Shown here in pieces: positions 8,519 through 15,787 of a DNA stretch of 19,594 nt. The notes below the pieces were generated by a model that ran no database searches, had not been told where the DNA came from, and worked only from the letters and a program-made list of their open reading frames with translations. How positions within the stretch are numbered: the first letter of the stretch is position 1; each line of letters starts with the position of its first letter. The DNA is taken from the NCBI GenBank assembly GCA_900770785.1, contig CAAGLJ010000211.1, positions 1 through 19,594 on the forward strand, given 5' to 3'. The position numbers and the translations under genes are program-made. The DNA comes from Lachnospiraceae bacterium (lineage in GTDB: Bacteria > Bacillota > Clostridia > Lachnospirales > Lachnospiraceae).

Positions 8519-8547
8519 ATTATACACCAGATTTCTTCTTATTTAAA
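8519..8547 (-). promoter_or_regulatory. Predicted glgA promoter
   Basis: On the minus strand TTTAAA (8547-8542) and TATAAT (8524-8519) are separated by 17 bases, giving a start near 8512 and a leader of about 40 bases. Just before it, a perfect 12-base palindrome (GCTAAATTTAGC) overlaps the stop codon of the Spo0A-like gene. Confidence 0.55.
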
Positions 8548-8554
8548 GCTAAAT

Positions 8555-9097
8555 TTAGCGATATTGCAGCCGAATTCTGTCCGCAATCAATGCGATAAAC
8601 TCTGAGTTGGTGGGCTTACCCTTTCCTGTATTGACGGTATAGCCAAAAAGGGCATCCAGCGTTTCCATCCTGCCTCTGCTCCAGGCCACTTCAATAGCAT
8701 GGCGTATTGCCCTTTCCACACGGCTGGGTGTGGTCTGAAATTTTTTGGCAATGGTGGGATAAAGCACCTTTGTAATAGAGTTAAGCATATCAATATCCTC
8801 TACTGCCATCATAATCGCCTCTCTCAGATATTGATAGCCTTTAATGTGAGCAGGCACACCAATTTCATGAATCATATCCGTCACATCCTGCTCCAGATCA
8901 TGCTCCGGTTTACTTTCTGTTTTTACCATAATGGGAGGTTCCAGGAAAAAGCGACCTTCATCTTCACTCTCTGACTCTCTGTTTTGACCGGGAACAATGA
9001 TATTGATATGAAACTCTTTATTAGTATTCATCAAATCCGTCAGTATTTTAAACATTCTTTCGCTGTCGTTCATGGTAGTCACTTTTACGTTTTCCAT
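8555..9097 (-). CDS. Receiver-less Spo0A C-terminal domain protein
   Basis: Residues about 66-180 match the DNA-binding effector domain of the sporulation regulator Spo0A nearly end to end. Conserved stretches include VTDMIHEIGVPAHIKGYQYL, KVLYPTIAKKF, the recognition helix TPSRVERAIRHAIEVAWSRG, and LFGYTVNTGKGKPTNSEFIA. The normal N-terminal receiver domain with its phosphorylated Asp is absent. In its place are about 65 residues with no recognised domain (SERMFKILTDLMNTN, then an acidic linker). The gene is not a fragment: it has its own ATG with GGAG 6 bases upstream, and no receiver coding lies upstream. It probably binds 0A-box-like DNA without phosphorylation control, but this is inference. 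True Spo0A is expected elsewhere in the genome. Confidence 0.88.
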   Translation of the reverse strand: MENVKVTTMNDSERMFKILTDLMNTNKEFHINIIVPGQNRESESEDEGRFFLEPPIMVKTESKPEHDLEQDVTDMIHEIGVPAHIKGYQYLREAIMMAVEDIDMLNSITKVLYPTIAKKFQTTPSRVERAIRHAIEVAWSRGRMETLDALFGYTVNTGKGKPTNSEFIALIADRIRLQYR

Positions 9098-9124
9098 TAC
9101 TGTCTCCCTTTTTTCTATAAAATA

Positions 9125-9159
9125 AAGGGGGAGAAGGATATATTTACCTTCTTCCCCTT
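9125..9159 (-). terminator. Strong hairpin between the TraX gene and the Spo0A-like gene
   Basis: AAGGGGAAGAAGG and CCTTCTCCCCCTT pair over 13 positions with one mismatch, and on the minus strand the stem runs into TTTATTTTAT. It can end transcripts coming from the coaBC-TraX operon. A predicted promoter lies directly upstream of the hairpin, so it would also sit at the very 5' end of the Spo0A-like transcript, where it could act as an attenuator or a stabilising stem. Confidence 0.65.
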
Positions 9160-9169
9160 CTTATGACAA

Positions 9170-9199
9170 ATTATAATGGATAAATGAATAAAGTTACAA
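9170..9199 (-). promoter_or_regulatory. Predicted promoter of the receiver-less Spo0A gene
   Basis: On the minus strand TTGTAA (9199-9194) and a consensus TATAAT (9175-9170) are 18 bases apart. Transcription would start near 9163, about four bases before the hairpin at 9159-9125 and about 65 bases before the start codon. No 0A box (TGTCGAA) was noticed in this gap. Confidence 0.6.
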
Positions 9200-9252
9200 G
9201 TACTACCCATCGCCAAGAATGCAGTTATCTGCCATTATTCGCCTTTTTCTCG

Positions 9253-9972
9253 TTAATACGGACAGCCGATTGCTCTTGCAATTATGTATAAAATCAGCAA
9301 ATGTGCCGGATAAAAAATATAGAAGAGATATTTTAGCCCTCCGCCCCGTTTCCCGTTGTAAAAAGCAATCGGGATGAAGGCGACAGGTGCAGGATTTTCC
9401 CAGGCAAAGGAAAGTCCACCTGCCACAACCTGCATAGCCTTATTCTTCCTGGTCAGATAAAGCACTACTATACTGAAAATACCGTAAAATCCATAGTCTA
9501 GATTGAGTTTTTTTCCCAGTATCATTCCTGTGGTCAGCACCAGCAGCTTCCAGATTACCTGTACCACATAGTGTACAGGCTTTTCTTCCATCACCCGAAT
9601 TAACCAGATGGCTGTAAGTCCCAGTGCCAGCTCCCAGTATACATTCTGATACTGGGTGCTTTGCCAGCTTCCGGTAAGGGCAAGGTTAAAGGGAATTTCC
9701 GAAATCACCGCAAAAATCAGCAGTCGACCTAAATACTTTTTTACATTTTTTGTATGCAAAAAGCCCTCCACCAGAAGGAAACAGTAGATGGGAAAAGCAA
9801 CTCTTCCTATACTTCTTAAGGGCCAGTAAATCCCATACCAGAATTCTGTATCAAACTGGGAAAGCCCCACCATTCTCTGTACAACGACGGCACCGGTATG
9901 GTCGATCAGCATGGTAATCAGTGCAATCCATTTCAGTGTACTGCCGCTTAAGCCTGGCCTATTTTCCTTCAT
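9253..9972 (-). CDS. TraX-family membrane protein
   Basis: The 239-residue protein is almost entirely hydrophobic, with about six to eight membrane helices. It carries the TraX-family (PF05857) pattern LKWIALITMLIDHTGAV near the start, then RSIGRVAFPIYCFLLVEGF, YLGRLLIFAVISEIPFNLAL, and a C-terminal FYPAHLLILYIIA. TraX of the F plasmid is needed for N-acetylation of pilin, but chromosomal homologues in Firmicutes occur without conjugation genes and are likely membrane acyltransferases of unknown substrate. The ATG follows AAGGGG at about 7 bases and overlaps the end of coaX by 14 bases, so the two are translationally coupled. It is the last gene of the CoA operon; a link to acyl-CoA use is a guess. 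Confidence 0.85.
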   Translation of the reverse strand: MKENRPGLSGSTLKWIALITMLIDHTGAVVVQRMVGLSQFDTEFWYGIYWPLRSIGRVAFPIYCFLLVEGFLHTKNVKKYLGRLLIFAVISEIPFNLALTGSWQSTQYQNVYWELALGLTAIWLIRVMEEKPVHYVVQVIWKLLVLTTGMILGKKLNLDYGFYGIFSIVVLYLTRKNKAMQVVAGGLSFAWENPAPVAFIPIAFYNGKRGGGLKYLFYIFYPAHLLILYIIARAIGCPY

Positions 9973-10744
9973 AATGATTCCCCTTATTCTTTTCGTAAAT
10001 TACCTTCAGTCCCTTTAACATCAGATTGTCATCCAGGATGATTTTTCTCCTACAGTGAGGTATGATTTTTTTAGCCAGCCCTCCCGTTGCCACTACAGTA
10101 GTTTTCTGGCCCAGTTCTTCTTCCATCCGGTCAATAATCCCATCAATAGCACCCGCACTGCTGTATAAGACTCCGCTCTTCATACAGTCGATGGTATTTT
10201 TACCGATTACCCGTTTAGGGGCATCGATGCTGATACCGCTTAACTGGGAAGCATGAGAAACCAGAGCATCCAGAGCCGTTCCCACACCGGGAAGAATCAT
10301 ACCGCCAATATAATTCTTTTTCTCATCAATGACAAGGGCTGTGGTCGCCGTTCCCATATCAATCACAATCAAAGGCACCGGATATTCGGAAATTCCTGCC
10401 ACCGCATCCGCTACCAGATCGGCCCCCAGCTGTCCAGGCTGATCCATCAGAATATTGAGGCCAGTTTTAATTCCAGGCCCCAGCACCATAACTTCCTTTT
10501 TCAGAATTTTTTCTGCTGCCAGCTTGGCAACGTTAGTAATCTGGGGGACTACGGAGGAAATGATTCCCCCCTCTATCTCCCTGGGACTGATATGATAAAT
10601 GTCCAAAACAGTCTTGATGTCTATTGCATATTCCAGCTCGGTTTTTGTACGAACCGTTGAAAGCCGCTCCACAAAACAGGTTTTTTCCTTATGCAAACAA
10701 CCGATTACAATGTTAGTATTTCCAATATCTATTGCCAGTATCAT
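9959..10744 (-). CDS. coaX: Type III pantothenate kinase
   Basis: CoaX phosphorylates pantothenate, the first step of coenzyme A synthesis; the type III enzyme belongs to the ASKHA fold. The start is placed at ATG 10744 because the phosphate-1 motif MILAIDIGNTNIVIG must begin the protein; the frame could extend to ATG 10786 but the extra 14 residues do not fit the family. This gives 261 residues, the usual length. DQPGQLGADLVADAVA and VIDMGTATTALVID (phosphate-2) follow, then GGMILPGVG and VVATGGLAKKI. The ribosome binding site before 10744 is weak, so coupling to the gene upstream is likely. Its place after coaBC and an S component is a coherent CoA cluster. Confidence 0.95.
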   Translation of the reverse strand: MILAIDIGNTNIVIGCLHKEKTCFVERLSTVRTKTELEYAIDIKTVLDIYHISPREIEGGIISSVVPQITNVAKLAAEKILKKEVMVLGPGIKTGLNILMDQPGQLGADLVADAVAGISEYPVPLIVIDMGTATTALVIDEKKNYIGGMILPGVGTALDALVSHASQLSGISIDAPKRVIGKNTIDCMKSGVLYSSAGAIDGIIDRMEEELGQKTTVVATGGLAKKIIPHCRRKIILDDNLMLKGLKVIYEKNKGNHYEGK

Positions 10745-10787
10745 CTTCTCATCAATGCCTTTCTTACCTAAACAGACTTGTTCCATA

Positions 10788-11411
10788 TTATTTTGTATTA
10801 TACAGCTTCAGCAATACCTTGCCCAAAGCAAACACCAGAACCGCCGCTGCTATGGCTTCCGGTATGCCGGATGCTGCAACGGTTCCCATAATCAGTCCAA
10901 AGACCGCACTCTCTGCCACCTCTCTGGCTCTGGCATACTGTGCTGCCAGAAGGACAAAGATGCTTCCCATAACCACAATTGTGTGGAATATGGATGCTGC
11001 AAAGCCAACTGCCACAAGGGCAATATTCTGGTTTGCTCCCAGCTTTTTCAAAAGAATCCACATCCATCCTGCTGCCACTCCCAGTAAAATACGGCAGCCA
11101 ATGGAGATCCAGAGTGCTTTGATTGCTCCGGAAATTCCCGTAGTGCTTAAAAAGGGAGAGAAAGCAAAGGACAGCAATGCCGGGCTGAGGGTATTGTTAA
11201 TCATGGAGCATACACCAAAGGTGGCTCCCAGAATTCCTCCTGCCAGGGGTCCTAAAACTATGGCACCGACGATTACCGGAATATGTACCGTTGTAGCCTT
11301 AATGACCGGTAACTGAATCAGCCCAAGAGGTGTGTTGGCCAGCAAAATCACGACAGCCATCATCAGGGCTACCGTAACCATCCAGCGAGTGTCTTTTTTC
11401 TTCGTATTCAT
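10788..11411 (-). CDS. panT: ECF transporter S component, probably pantothenate-specific
   Basis: The 207-residue integral membrane protein has six predicted helices and the look of an ECF S component: a short basic N-terminus (MNTKKKDTRW), IQLPVIKATTVHIPVIVGAIVLGP, and GGILGATFGVCSMINNT. S components bind the vitamin and need the shared EcfA1/A2/T module, which is not in this window. The substrate is inferred from context: it lies between coaBC and coaX, as PanT does in other Firmicutes. The start is ATG 11411, directly after AAGGAGG with a 5-base spacer; a longer frame from 11447 has no such site. The stop is within two bases of the extended coaX frame, so the genes form one operon. Confidence 0.8.
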   Translation of the reverse strand: MNTKKKDTRWMVTVALMMAVVILLANTPLGLIQLPVIKATTVHIPVIVGAIVLGPLAGGILGATFGVCSMINNTLSPALLSFAFSPFLSTTGISGAIKALWISIGCRILLGVAAGWMWILLKKLGANQNIALVAVGFAASIFHTIVVMGSIFVLLAAQYARAREVAESAVFGLIMGTVAASGIPEAIAAAVLVFALGKVLLKLYNTK

Positions 11412-11453
11412 TTTTTCCTCCTTGTTATCGTTCCCACAGGGATACAATACAGT

Positions 11454-12641
11454 TTACAGGGATAATAGTTTATCCAGAATGATTCCGGCTGCATCCTCTT
11501 TGTTCATTTTTTCGAGTGATACTTCCTCATTCTGTGTAATCAGAGTCAAAACGTTGGTGTCTGTCTGGAATCCGGCTCCCTCTACCTTCAGATTGTTGGC
11601 GGCAATCATATCCAGGTTCTTTTTTTTCAGTTTTGCTCTGGAATTACTGATTAAATTTTCGGTTTCCATGGCAAAGCCACAAAGCAGCTGCCCCTTCTTC
11701 TTATGGTCACCCAAATATTGTAAAATATCGTCTGTTCGCTCCAGTTCAAGAAAAAGCTGATCCTCTTTTTTCTTCATTTTCTGGTCACTTATCTGAGCCG
11801 GACGGTAATCTGCCACTGCTGCGGCCTTGATGATGATGTCCTGTTCGTTGCTCACTGCCCTGACCGCTTCAAACATTTCCTTAGCCGTAGTGACCTGAAC
11901 CACCCTGACAAAAGGAGGAAAAGCAAGGGACGTCTGCCCTGTCACCAGAGTAACTTCGGCTCCCCGCATACAGGCTCTTGCAGCTAAAGCATAGCCCATC
12001 TTACCGGATGAATGGTTCGTAATATACCTTACCGGATCGATGGCTTCCTGCGTAGGCCCCGCAGTAATCAGGATTTTTTTCCCCTGTAAATCCTTTTCAA
12101 AGGCCATCTCCTGAAGAATATACGAAAGAAGCTGTTCAGGCTCCGGCATTTTGCCTGCTCCTGTATCTCCACATGCCAGATAACCTTCTGCCGGTTCGAT
12201 CAATCTGTATCCATATTCCTTTAATATGCGAATATTATTCTGGACAACAGGGTTTTCATACATTCGGGTATTCATGGCCGGTGAAATAAAAACCGGACAC
12301 TGGCAGGCCATAACCGTAGTGGTCAGCATATCGTCTGCAATACCATGAGCTATCTTGCCAATAACATTGGCAGTGGCAGGAGCAATCATCACCAGCTCTG
12401 CCCTTTTGGAAATAGCAATATGCTCCACCTGAAACTGGAAATTCCGGTCAAAGGTATCCACCAGACATTTATTTCCGGTCAGGGATTCAAAGGTCATGGG
12501 CTGAATGAAGCTGGTAGCATTCTGTGTCATCAGCACATGTACATCGGCCTGCAGTTTCTTTAATGCACTGGCCAGATATGCCGTTTTGTAGGCGGCAATA
12601 CTGCCGCTTACTCCCAAAAGTATGGTTTTCCCCTTAAGCAT
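11454..12641 (-). CDS. coaBC: Bifunctional phosphopantothenoylcysteine decarboxylase/synthetase
   Basis: CoaBC joins 4'-phosphopantothenate to cysteine using CTP (CoaB) and decarboxylates the product with FMN (CoaC). The 395-residue length is typical. The CoaC half shows GVSGSIAAYKT (10-20), the catalytic His in VEHIAIS (His74), PAMN (121-124), and the substrate-clamp ACGDTGAGKMPEP with Cys157. The CoaB half shows KKILITAGPTQEAIDPVRYI, NHSSGKMGYALA and KAAAVADYRP followed by the Lys-rich DQKMKKKED loop. The ATG at 12641 follows a purine-rich GAGAGAGGATAGGGAGA. It is the first gene of the CoA operon and has its own extended -10 promoter. Confidence 0.97.
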   Translation of the reverse strand: MLKGKTILLGVSGSIAAYKTAYLASALKKLQADVHVLMTQNATSFIQPMTFESLTGNKCLVDTFDRNFQFQVEHIAISKRAELVMIAPATANVIGKIAHGIADDMLTTTVMACQCPVFISPAMNTRMYENPVVQNNIRILKEYGYRLIEPAEGYLACGDTGAGKMPEPEQLLSYILQEMAFEKDLQGKKILITAGPTQEAIDPVRYITNHSSGKMGYALAARACMRGAEVTLVTGQTSLAFPPFVRVVQVTTAKEMFEAVRAVSNEQDIIIKAAAVADYRPAQISDQKMKKKEDQLFLELERTDDILQYLGDHKKKGQLLCGFAMETENLISNSRAKLKKKNLDMIAANNLKVEGAGFQTDTNVLTLITQNEEVSLEKMNKEDAAGIILDKLLSL

Positions 12642-12727
12642 TCTCCCTATCCTCTCTCAGCCCTTTTGTTTCCTGCTGAATAATATGTCCACAGGCGATA
12701 ACGGCTGAAAATCAAATTGTATCGAAT

Positions 12728-12736
12728 ATTATAGCA
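12728..12736 (-). promoter_or_regulatory. Predicted extended -10 promoter of the coaBC operon
   Basis: On the minus strand TGC-TATAAT (12736-12728) is a full extended -10 element; no good -35 box lies 16-18 bases before it. Transcription would start near 12721, leaving a leader of about 80 bases. In that leader CAGCC (12707-12703) can pair with GGCTG (12662-12658) around an inner CCTG/CAGG stem. Confidence 0.5.
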
Positions 12737-12753
12737 TAGAATTTTCTCTCACG

Positions 12754-13611
12754 CTATCCCGAATATTGATGAAAATACTCCACCTTTTTTGCAGCCTCCG
12801 TTTTCGGCAGATATACATAATTAAACTCCCGGATGGTTTCCCAGCCTTTTACACGAAAGCCGGACAGCCCCTGCCTGTGCTGCCTTATTGCTTCATAGGC
12901 AAAGGTTATCCCCAAATCCTTTTCCAAAAGCTCCAGCATAAGCCCGAAATTGCTGATAGAAGACAGACGATAAAAGCTGTCCAGAGAAAAATTATCCTTT
13001 TCCAAAAGCTGTTCCAGAATTTTTCTGGTTCCGCTTCCCTGCTCCCTCACCAGCAGGGAACAGGAAAGAATTTCCTCCACTTCCACCTCCCGGCCTGCCA
13101 ATGTGGATTTTGCCGAGCAGACTCCCTGAAAGGCTTCTCTGCAATAAAAACGACTACCATAGTTTTCCCGATTAAAATACCCTTCAATCATTGCAAAATC
13201 CAGTCTTCCCCGGTCTACCTTCTCCAATATGGTCTCCGTATTATCCACTTCCACCTGTATTTGATGCTGTGGTTCCCTTAAAAAACGGGATATATGATTT
13301 CCCAGAACAAATTCCCCTATAGTTTTGGTAGCTCCAATAGCCAGCTCTATCCTTTCCCTCTTTTCCAGAGAACACCTAAGCTCCCTTTCCTGATAGCTCA
13401 TTGCCCTTGCCGTTTTTTCCAGAAGCACTGCCCTGGAGGTTTTTCTCAGCTTTCTTCCCTCATAGGAGAACAGGGAGCAGCCATAATCCTTCTCCAGCCA
13501 TTGGATTTGTTGGGTTACCGCTGGCTGTGTGATATGCAAAAGCTCTGCTGTCTGCCGATAGTTCATGGTTTCACAAAGGGTTAAAAATGTTTTGATGCGA
13601 TAATCCAGCAT
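12754..13611 (-). CDS. LysR-family transcriptional regulator, divergent from yeiH
   Basis: The 285-residue protein has the LysR layout. The N-terminal winged helix-turn-helix (residues 1-60) reads MLDYRIKTFLTLCETMNYRQ and then TAELLHITQPAVTQQIQWLE. A linker helix and a co-inducer-binding domain follow (IELAIGATKTIGEFVLG; later VREQGSGTRKILEQLLE and LELLEKDLGITFAYE). The start is ATG 13611 with GGGAGG 7 bases upstream; a frame extension to 13656 is untranslated leader. It faces the YeiH-type transporter gene across a 202-base gap, the classic arrangement in which the regulator controls its neighbour. In enterobacteria YeiE and YeiH are paired likewise, and CysB-like members respond to sulfur compounds; the inducer here is unknown. 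Confidence 0.92.
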   Translation of the reverse strand: MLDYRIKTFLTLCETMNYRQTAELLHITQPAVTQQIQWLEKDYGCSLFSYEGRKLRKTSRAVLLEKTARAMSYQERELRCSLEKRERIELAIGATKTIGEFVLGNHISRFLREPQHQIQVEVDNTETILEKVDRGRLDFAMIEGYFNRENYGSRFYCREAFQGVCSAKSTLAGREVEVEEILSCSLLVREQGSGTRKILEQLLEKDNFSLDSFYRLSSISNFGLMLELLEKDLGITFAYEAIRQHRQGLSGFRVKGWETIREFNYVYLPKTEAAKKVEYFHQYSG

Positions 13612-13742
13612 AAATAGTCCTCCCTCTTTCATTTTAATATAATTTTTTCTTATCAATTTATTATTATCTATTATTTTATTTTATCTGTTTTTTATGGCAT
13701 AATCAAGCAGTATTGGAAAAAGCAATAACCCGTTTCAAAATT

Positions 13743-13766
13743 AACCGGTTGATTATTTACTATAAT
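13743..13766 (+). promoter_or_regulatory. Probable operator palindrome and -10 box of yeiH
   Basis: AACCGGTT (13743-13750) is a perfect 8-base palindrome, part of a 10-of-12 match, and lies just upstream of a consensus TATAAT (13761-13766). No fair -35 box lies 16-18 bases before that -10, which suits activator-dependent transcription by the divergent LysR protein. The remainder of the gap, about 13625-13700, is very AT-rich and holds no further clear signal. Confidence 0.4.
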
Positions 13767-13813
13767 CGGCTTTTCAAGCAAATACTAATATCCAGTATAA
13801 AGGAGGAATCATC

Positions 13814-14869
13814 ATGTTAAAAAATTTTCCAAAAATAATCCCCGGCTTTCTGCTTGCCATTATCCTGGCTGCTGTAGCAGAATTTCTGGAAAGCCTGCTT
13901 CCCATCCATTTAATCGGTGCTTCTGTCATCGCTATTTTTCTGGGAATGCTGATTAATCATTTTTTTGCTCCATCAGCAAAAATAAAGCCGGGATTGACCT
14001 TTACTTCCAAAAAAATTCTGAAGTTTGCCATCATTTTATTGGGTGCCTCTTTAAGCATTGGCACTATTCTCCAGGTGGGCCGTATGTCTCTTATCGTCAT
14101 GTTCTTCACTCTTCTGACCTGCTTTGGCGGCGGTTATTTTATTGGAAAGGCTCTGGGGCTTAACTGGAAGCTGTCCAATCTGATTTCTGCCGGTACGGGT
14201 ATCTGTGGCGGCTCTGCCATTGCCGCCATTGCTCCTGCCATTGATGCCGAGGATACCGACATCGCCTATGCCATGTCTGCCACCTTCCTCTTTGATATGG
14301 CTATGATCCTTCTTTTCCCCCTTATGGGAACGGCCCTGGGCTTAAGCGACATGGCCTATGGTCTATGGGCTGGTACGGCGGTAAACGACACCTCCAGTGT
14401 GGTAGCTGCCGGCTATGCTTTTTCGGAAGCCGCAGGGGATTTTGCCACTATGGTGAAGCTGACCAGAACCCTGAGTATTATTCCTACAGTAATTATTTTT
14501 GCCCTGGTAGAAGTCCGGTTAAAGAAAAAAGCAGCTTTGACCGCCAAAGATGATGCCAACATCCGGGCCAAGGTGAGCTTCCTTCACCTTTTCCCCTGGT
14601 TCATTCTTGGTTTTCTGGCTCTTGCCCTGATTAACAGTTTTGGATACATTCCCGAATATCTTTCCCAAACCGTCAAAGAATTAAGTAAGTTTCTTATGGT
14701 CGCAGCGCTTGCTGCCATCGGATTAAACACCAGCTTCCGGGAAATGAAAAAGTCGGGTATAAGGCCCATGATTCACGGCTTTATTATTTCTGCTCTTGTG
14801 GTCATTGTTGCCATTGGAGTGGAATGGTTCATGGGACTGGCACCATTTCCTTTTTCCGGCATAAGATAA
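13814..14869 (+). CDS. YeiH-family putative sulfate exporter (UPF0324)
   Basis: The 351-residue protein has about ten to eleven membrane helices and the YeiH/PF03601 signatures: HLIGASVIAIFLGMLINHFF near the start, KKILKFAIILLGASLSIG, the glycine-rich core SAGTGICGGSAIAAIAPAI, then AGTAVNDTSSVVAAGYAFS and LNTSFREMKKSGIRPMIHGF. The family is annotated as a putative sulfate exporter, but no member's substrate is firmly known, and the label should be treated as provisional. The ATG follows AAGGAGG at 7 bases. Its stop codon overlaps a sigma-K-like -10 box that probably serves dpaA. Confidence 0.9.
   Translation: MLKNFPKIIPGFLLAIILAAVAEFLESLLPIHLIGASVIAIFLGMLINHFFAPSAKIKPGLTFTSKKILKFAIILLGASLSIGTILQVGRMSLIVMFFTLLTCFGGGYFIGKALGLNWKLSNLISAGTGICGGSAIAAIAPAIDAEDTDIAYAMSATFLFDMAMILLFPLMGTALGLSDMAYGLWAGTAVNDTSSVVAAGYAFSEAAGDFATMVKLTRTLSIIPTVIIFALVEVRLKKKAALTAKDDANIRAKVSFLHLFPWFILGFLALALINSFGYIPEYLSQTVKELSKFLMVAALAAIGLNTSFREMKKSGIRPMIHGFIISALVVIVAIGVEWFMGLAPFPFSGIR
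14841..14868 (+). promoter_or_regulatory. Candidate sigma-K-type promoter for dpaAB
   Basis: CACC (14841-14844) and GCATAAGATA (14859-14868) match the mother-cell sigma-K pattern of an AC core, about 16 bases, then GCATAnnnTA. It lies over the last codons of yeiH. Transcription would start near 14875, about 20 bases before the dpaA ATG. In Bacillus subtilis the equivalent spoVF operon is sigma-K dependent, which supports the reading; the match is by eye only. Confidence 0.5.
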
Positions 14870-14895
14870 ACAAACTTGCTTTTCAGGAGTTTTTC

Positions 14896-15783
14896 ATGAA
14901 GCACCAATGCTACGACTATGCAGTCATCGGCGGGGATATGCGTCAGGTCTATCTGGCAGAAAAGCTGGCCCAGGATGGAGGCCGCATCTGCCACTATGCT
15001 CTGTGTACAGATCCCCATAAGCACCTGATGATCGATTCAGCTTCCGTAAGTGCTGCTGCCTCCCTCCCGGAAGCCTGCAGCACTTCCTCCTGTATCATCT
15101 GCCCCATTCCTTTCAGCCAAAATGGGGATCTTTTGAACCAATCTGCCATCCATGAGCCTATTTTTCTGGAGCAGATTCTGTCCTGTCTGAAATCCGGTCA
15201 GTCTTTTTTTGCCGGAAGTATACCGGAAATTTTCCAATCCGCTGCCAAAGGGGCGGGAGTTCACGTTTATGATCTTATGAATGATCCGGCTCTGGCCTAC
15301 TTCAATACCCTTGCGACAGCAGAAGGAGCCATATGCGAAGCCATGAAGCTCAGTCCCTTAAATTTGCATAAAAGCTCCTGTCTGGTTCTTGGCTATGGAA
15401 AATGCGGCACCACTCTGGTTCATTATCTGAGAGCTCTCTTCTGCCATGTATGTGTAGCTACTGATCAGGAGGAAGAGCTTGCCAAAGCTGCCCTTGTGGC
15501 AGGAAGTACCAGTACCCTGTCCCGGCTTGAAGCCTCCATTAAGGATTTCGATTTCATCTTTAACACCATCCCTGCTCCGGTTTTGACGGCCGATCTTCTG
15601 GCCCTCATGAAGCCTGATGCCATCATTATTGATATTGCTTCTGCTCCCGGAGGCGTGGACTATACGGCTGCCCGGCAGTTGGGCATCTCTGCCCGTCTAT
15701 CCCCCGGGCTTCCTGGGAAATACGCCCCGGCCTCATCAGCCGGAGCCATCAAAGCAACCATTAAAGCAACCCTGAAGGAGTAA
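14896..15783 (+). CDS. dpaA: Dipicolinate synthase subunit A
   Basis: DpaA and DpaB together convert 4-hydroxy-tetrahydrodipicolinate from the lysine pathway into dipicolinic acid in the mother cell; the acid is then moved into the forespore and stored with calcium. The 295-residue length is as in SpoVFA. Seen are the N-terminal domain YDYAVIGGDMRQVYLAEKLA, an Asn/Gly-rich middle, and the C-terminal nucleotide-binding loop SCLVLGYGKCGTTLVHYL (GYGKCG at 166-171), with DFIFNTIPAPVL and IIDIASAPGGVDY further on. The start is ATG 14896 with AGGAG 6 bases upstream; the frame could extend to 14824 inside yeiH but this lacks a site. dpaB starts four bases after the stop. Confidence 0.95.
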   Translation: MKHQCYDYAVIGGDMRQVYLAEKLAQDGGRICHYALCTDPHKHLMIDSASVSAAASLPEACSTSSCIICPIPFSQNGDLLNQSAIHEPIFLEQILSCLKSGQSFFAGSIPEIFQSAAKGAGVHVYDLMNDPALAYFNTLATAEGAICEAMKLSPLNLHKSSCLVLGYGKCGTTLVHYLRALFCHVCVATDQEEELAKAALVAGSTSTLSRLEASIKDFDFIFNTIPAPVLTADLLALMKPDAIIIDIASAPGGVDYTAARQLGISARLSPGLPGKYAPASSAGAIKATIKATLKE

Positions 15784-15787
15784 AAAA

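Noticed and set aside
8548..8560. Perfect palindrome GCTAAATTTAGC at the stop of the Spo0A-like gene as a terminator
   Set aside because: It has no loop and only weak A-T pairing, and it is followed by the glgA promoter; it is more likely chance or a protein site.
9253..9972. TraX as a sign of a conjugative element
   Set aside because: No relaxase, coupling protein, pilus or integrase gene lies nearby; the gene is embedded in a CoA operon.
12649..12665. GGCTGAGAG in the coaBC leader, resembling the thiamine riboswitch CTGAGA box
   Set aside because: The other conserved parts, such as the ACCTGATCTGG block, are absent, and the operon concerns pantothenate and CoA.
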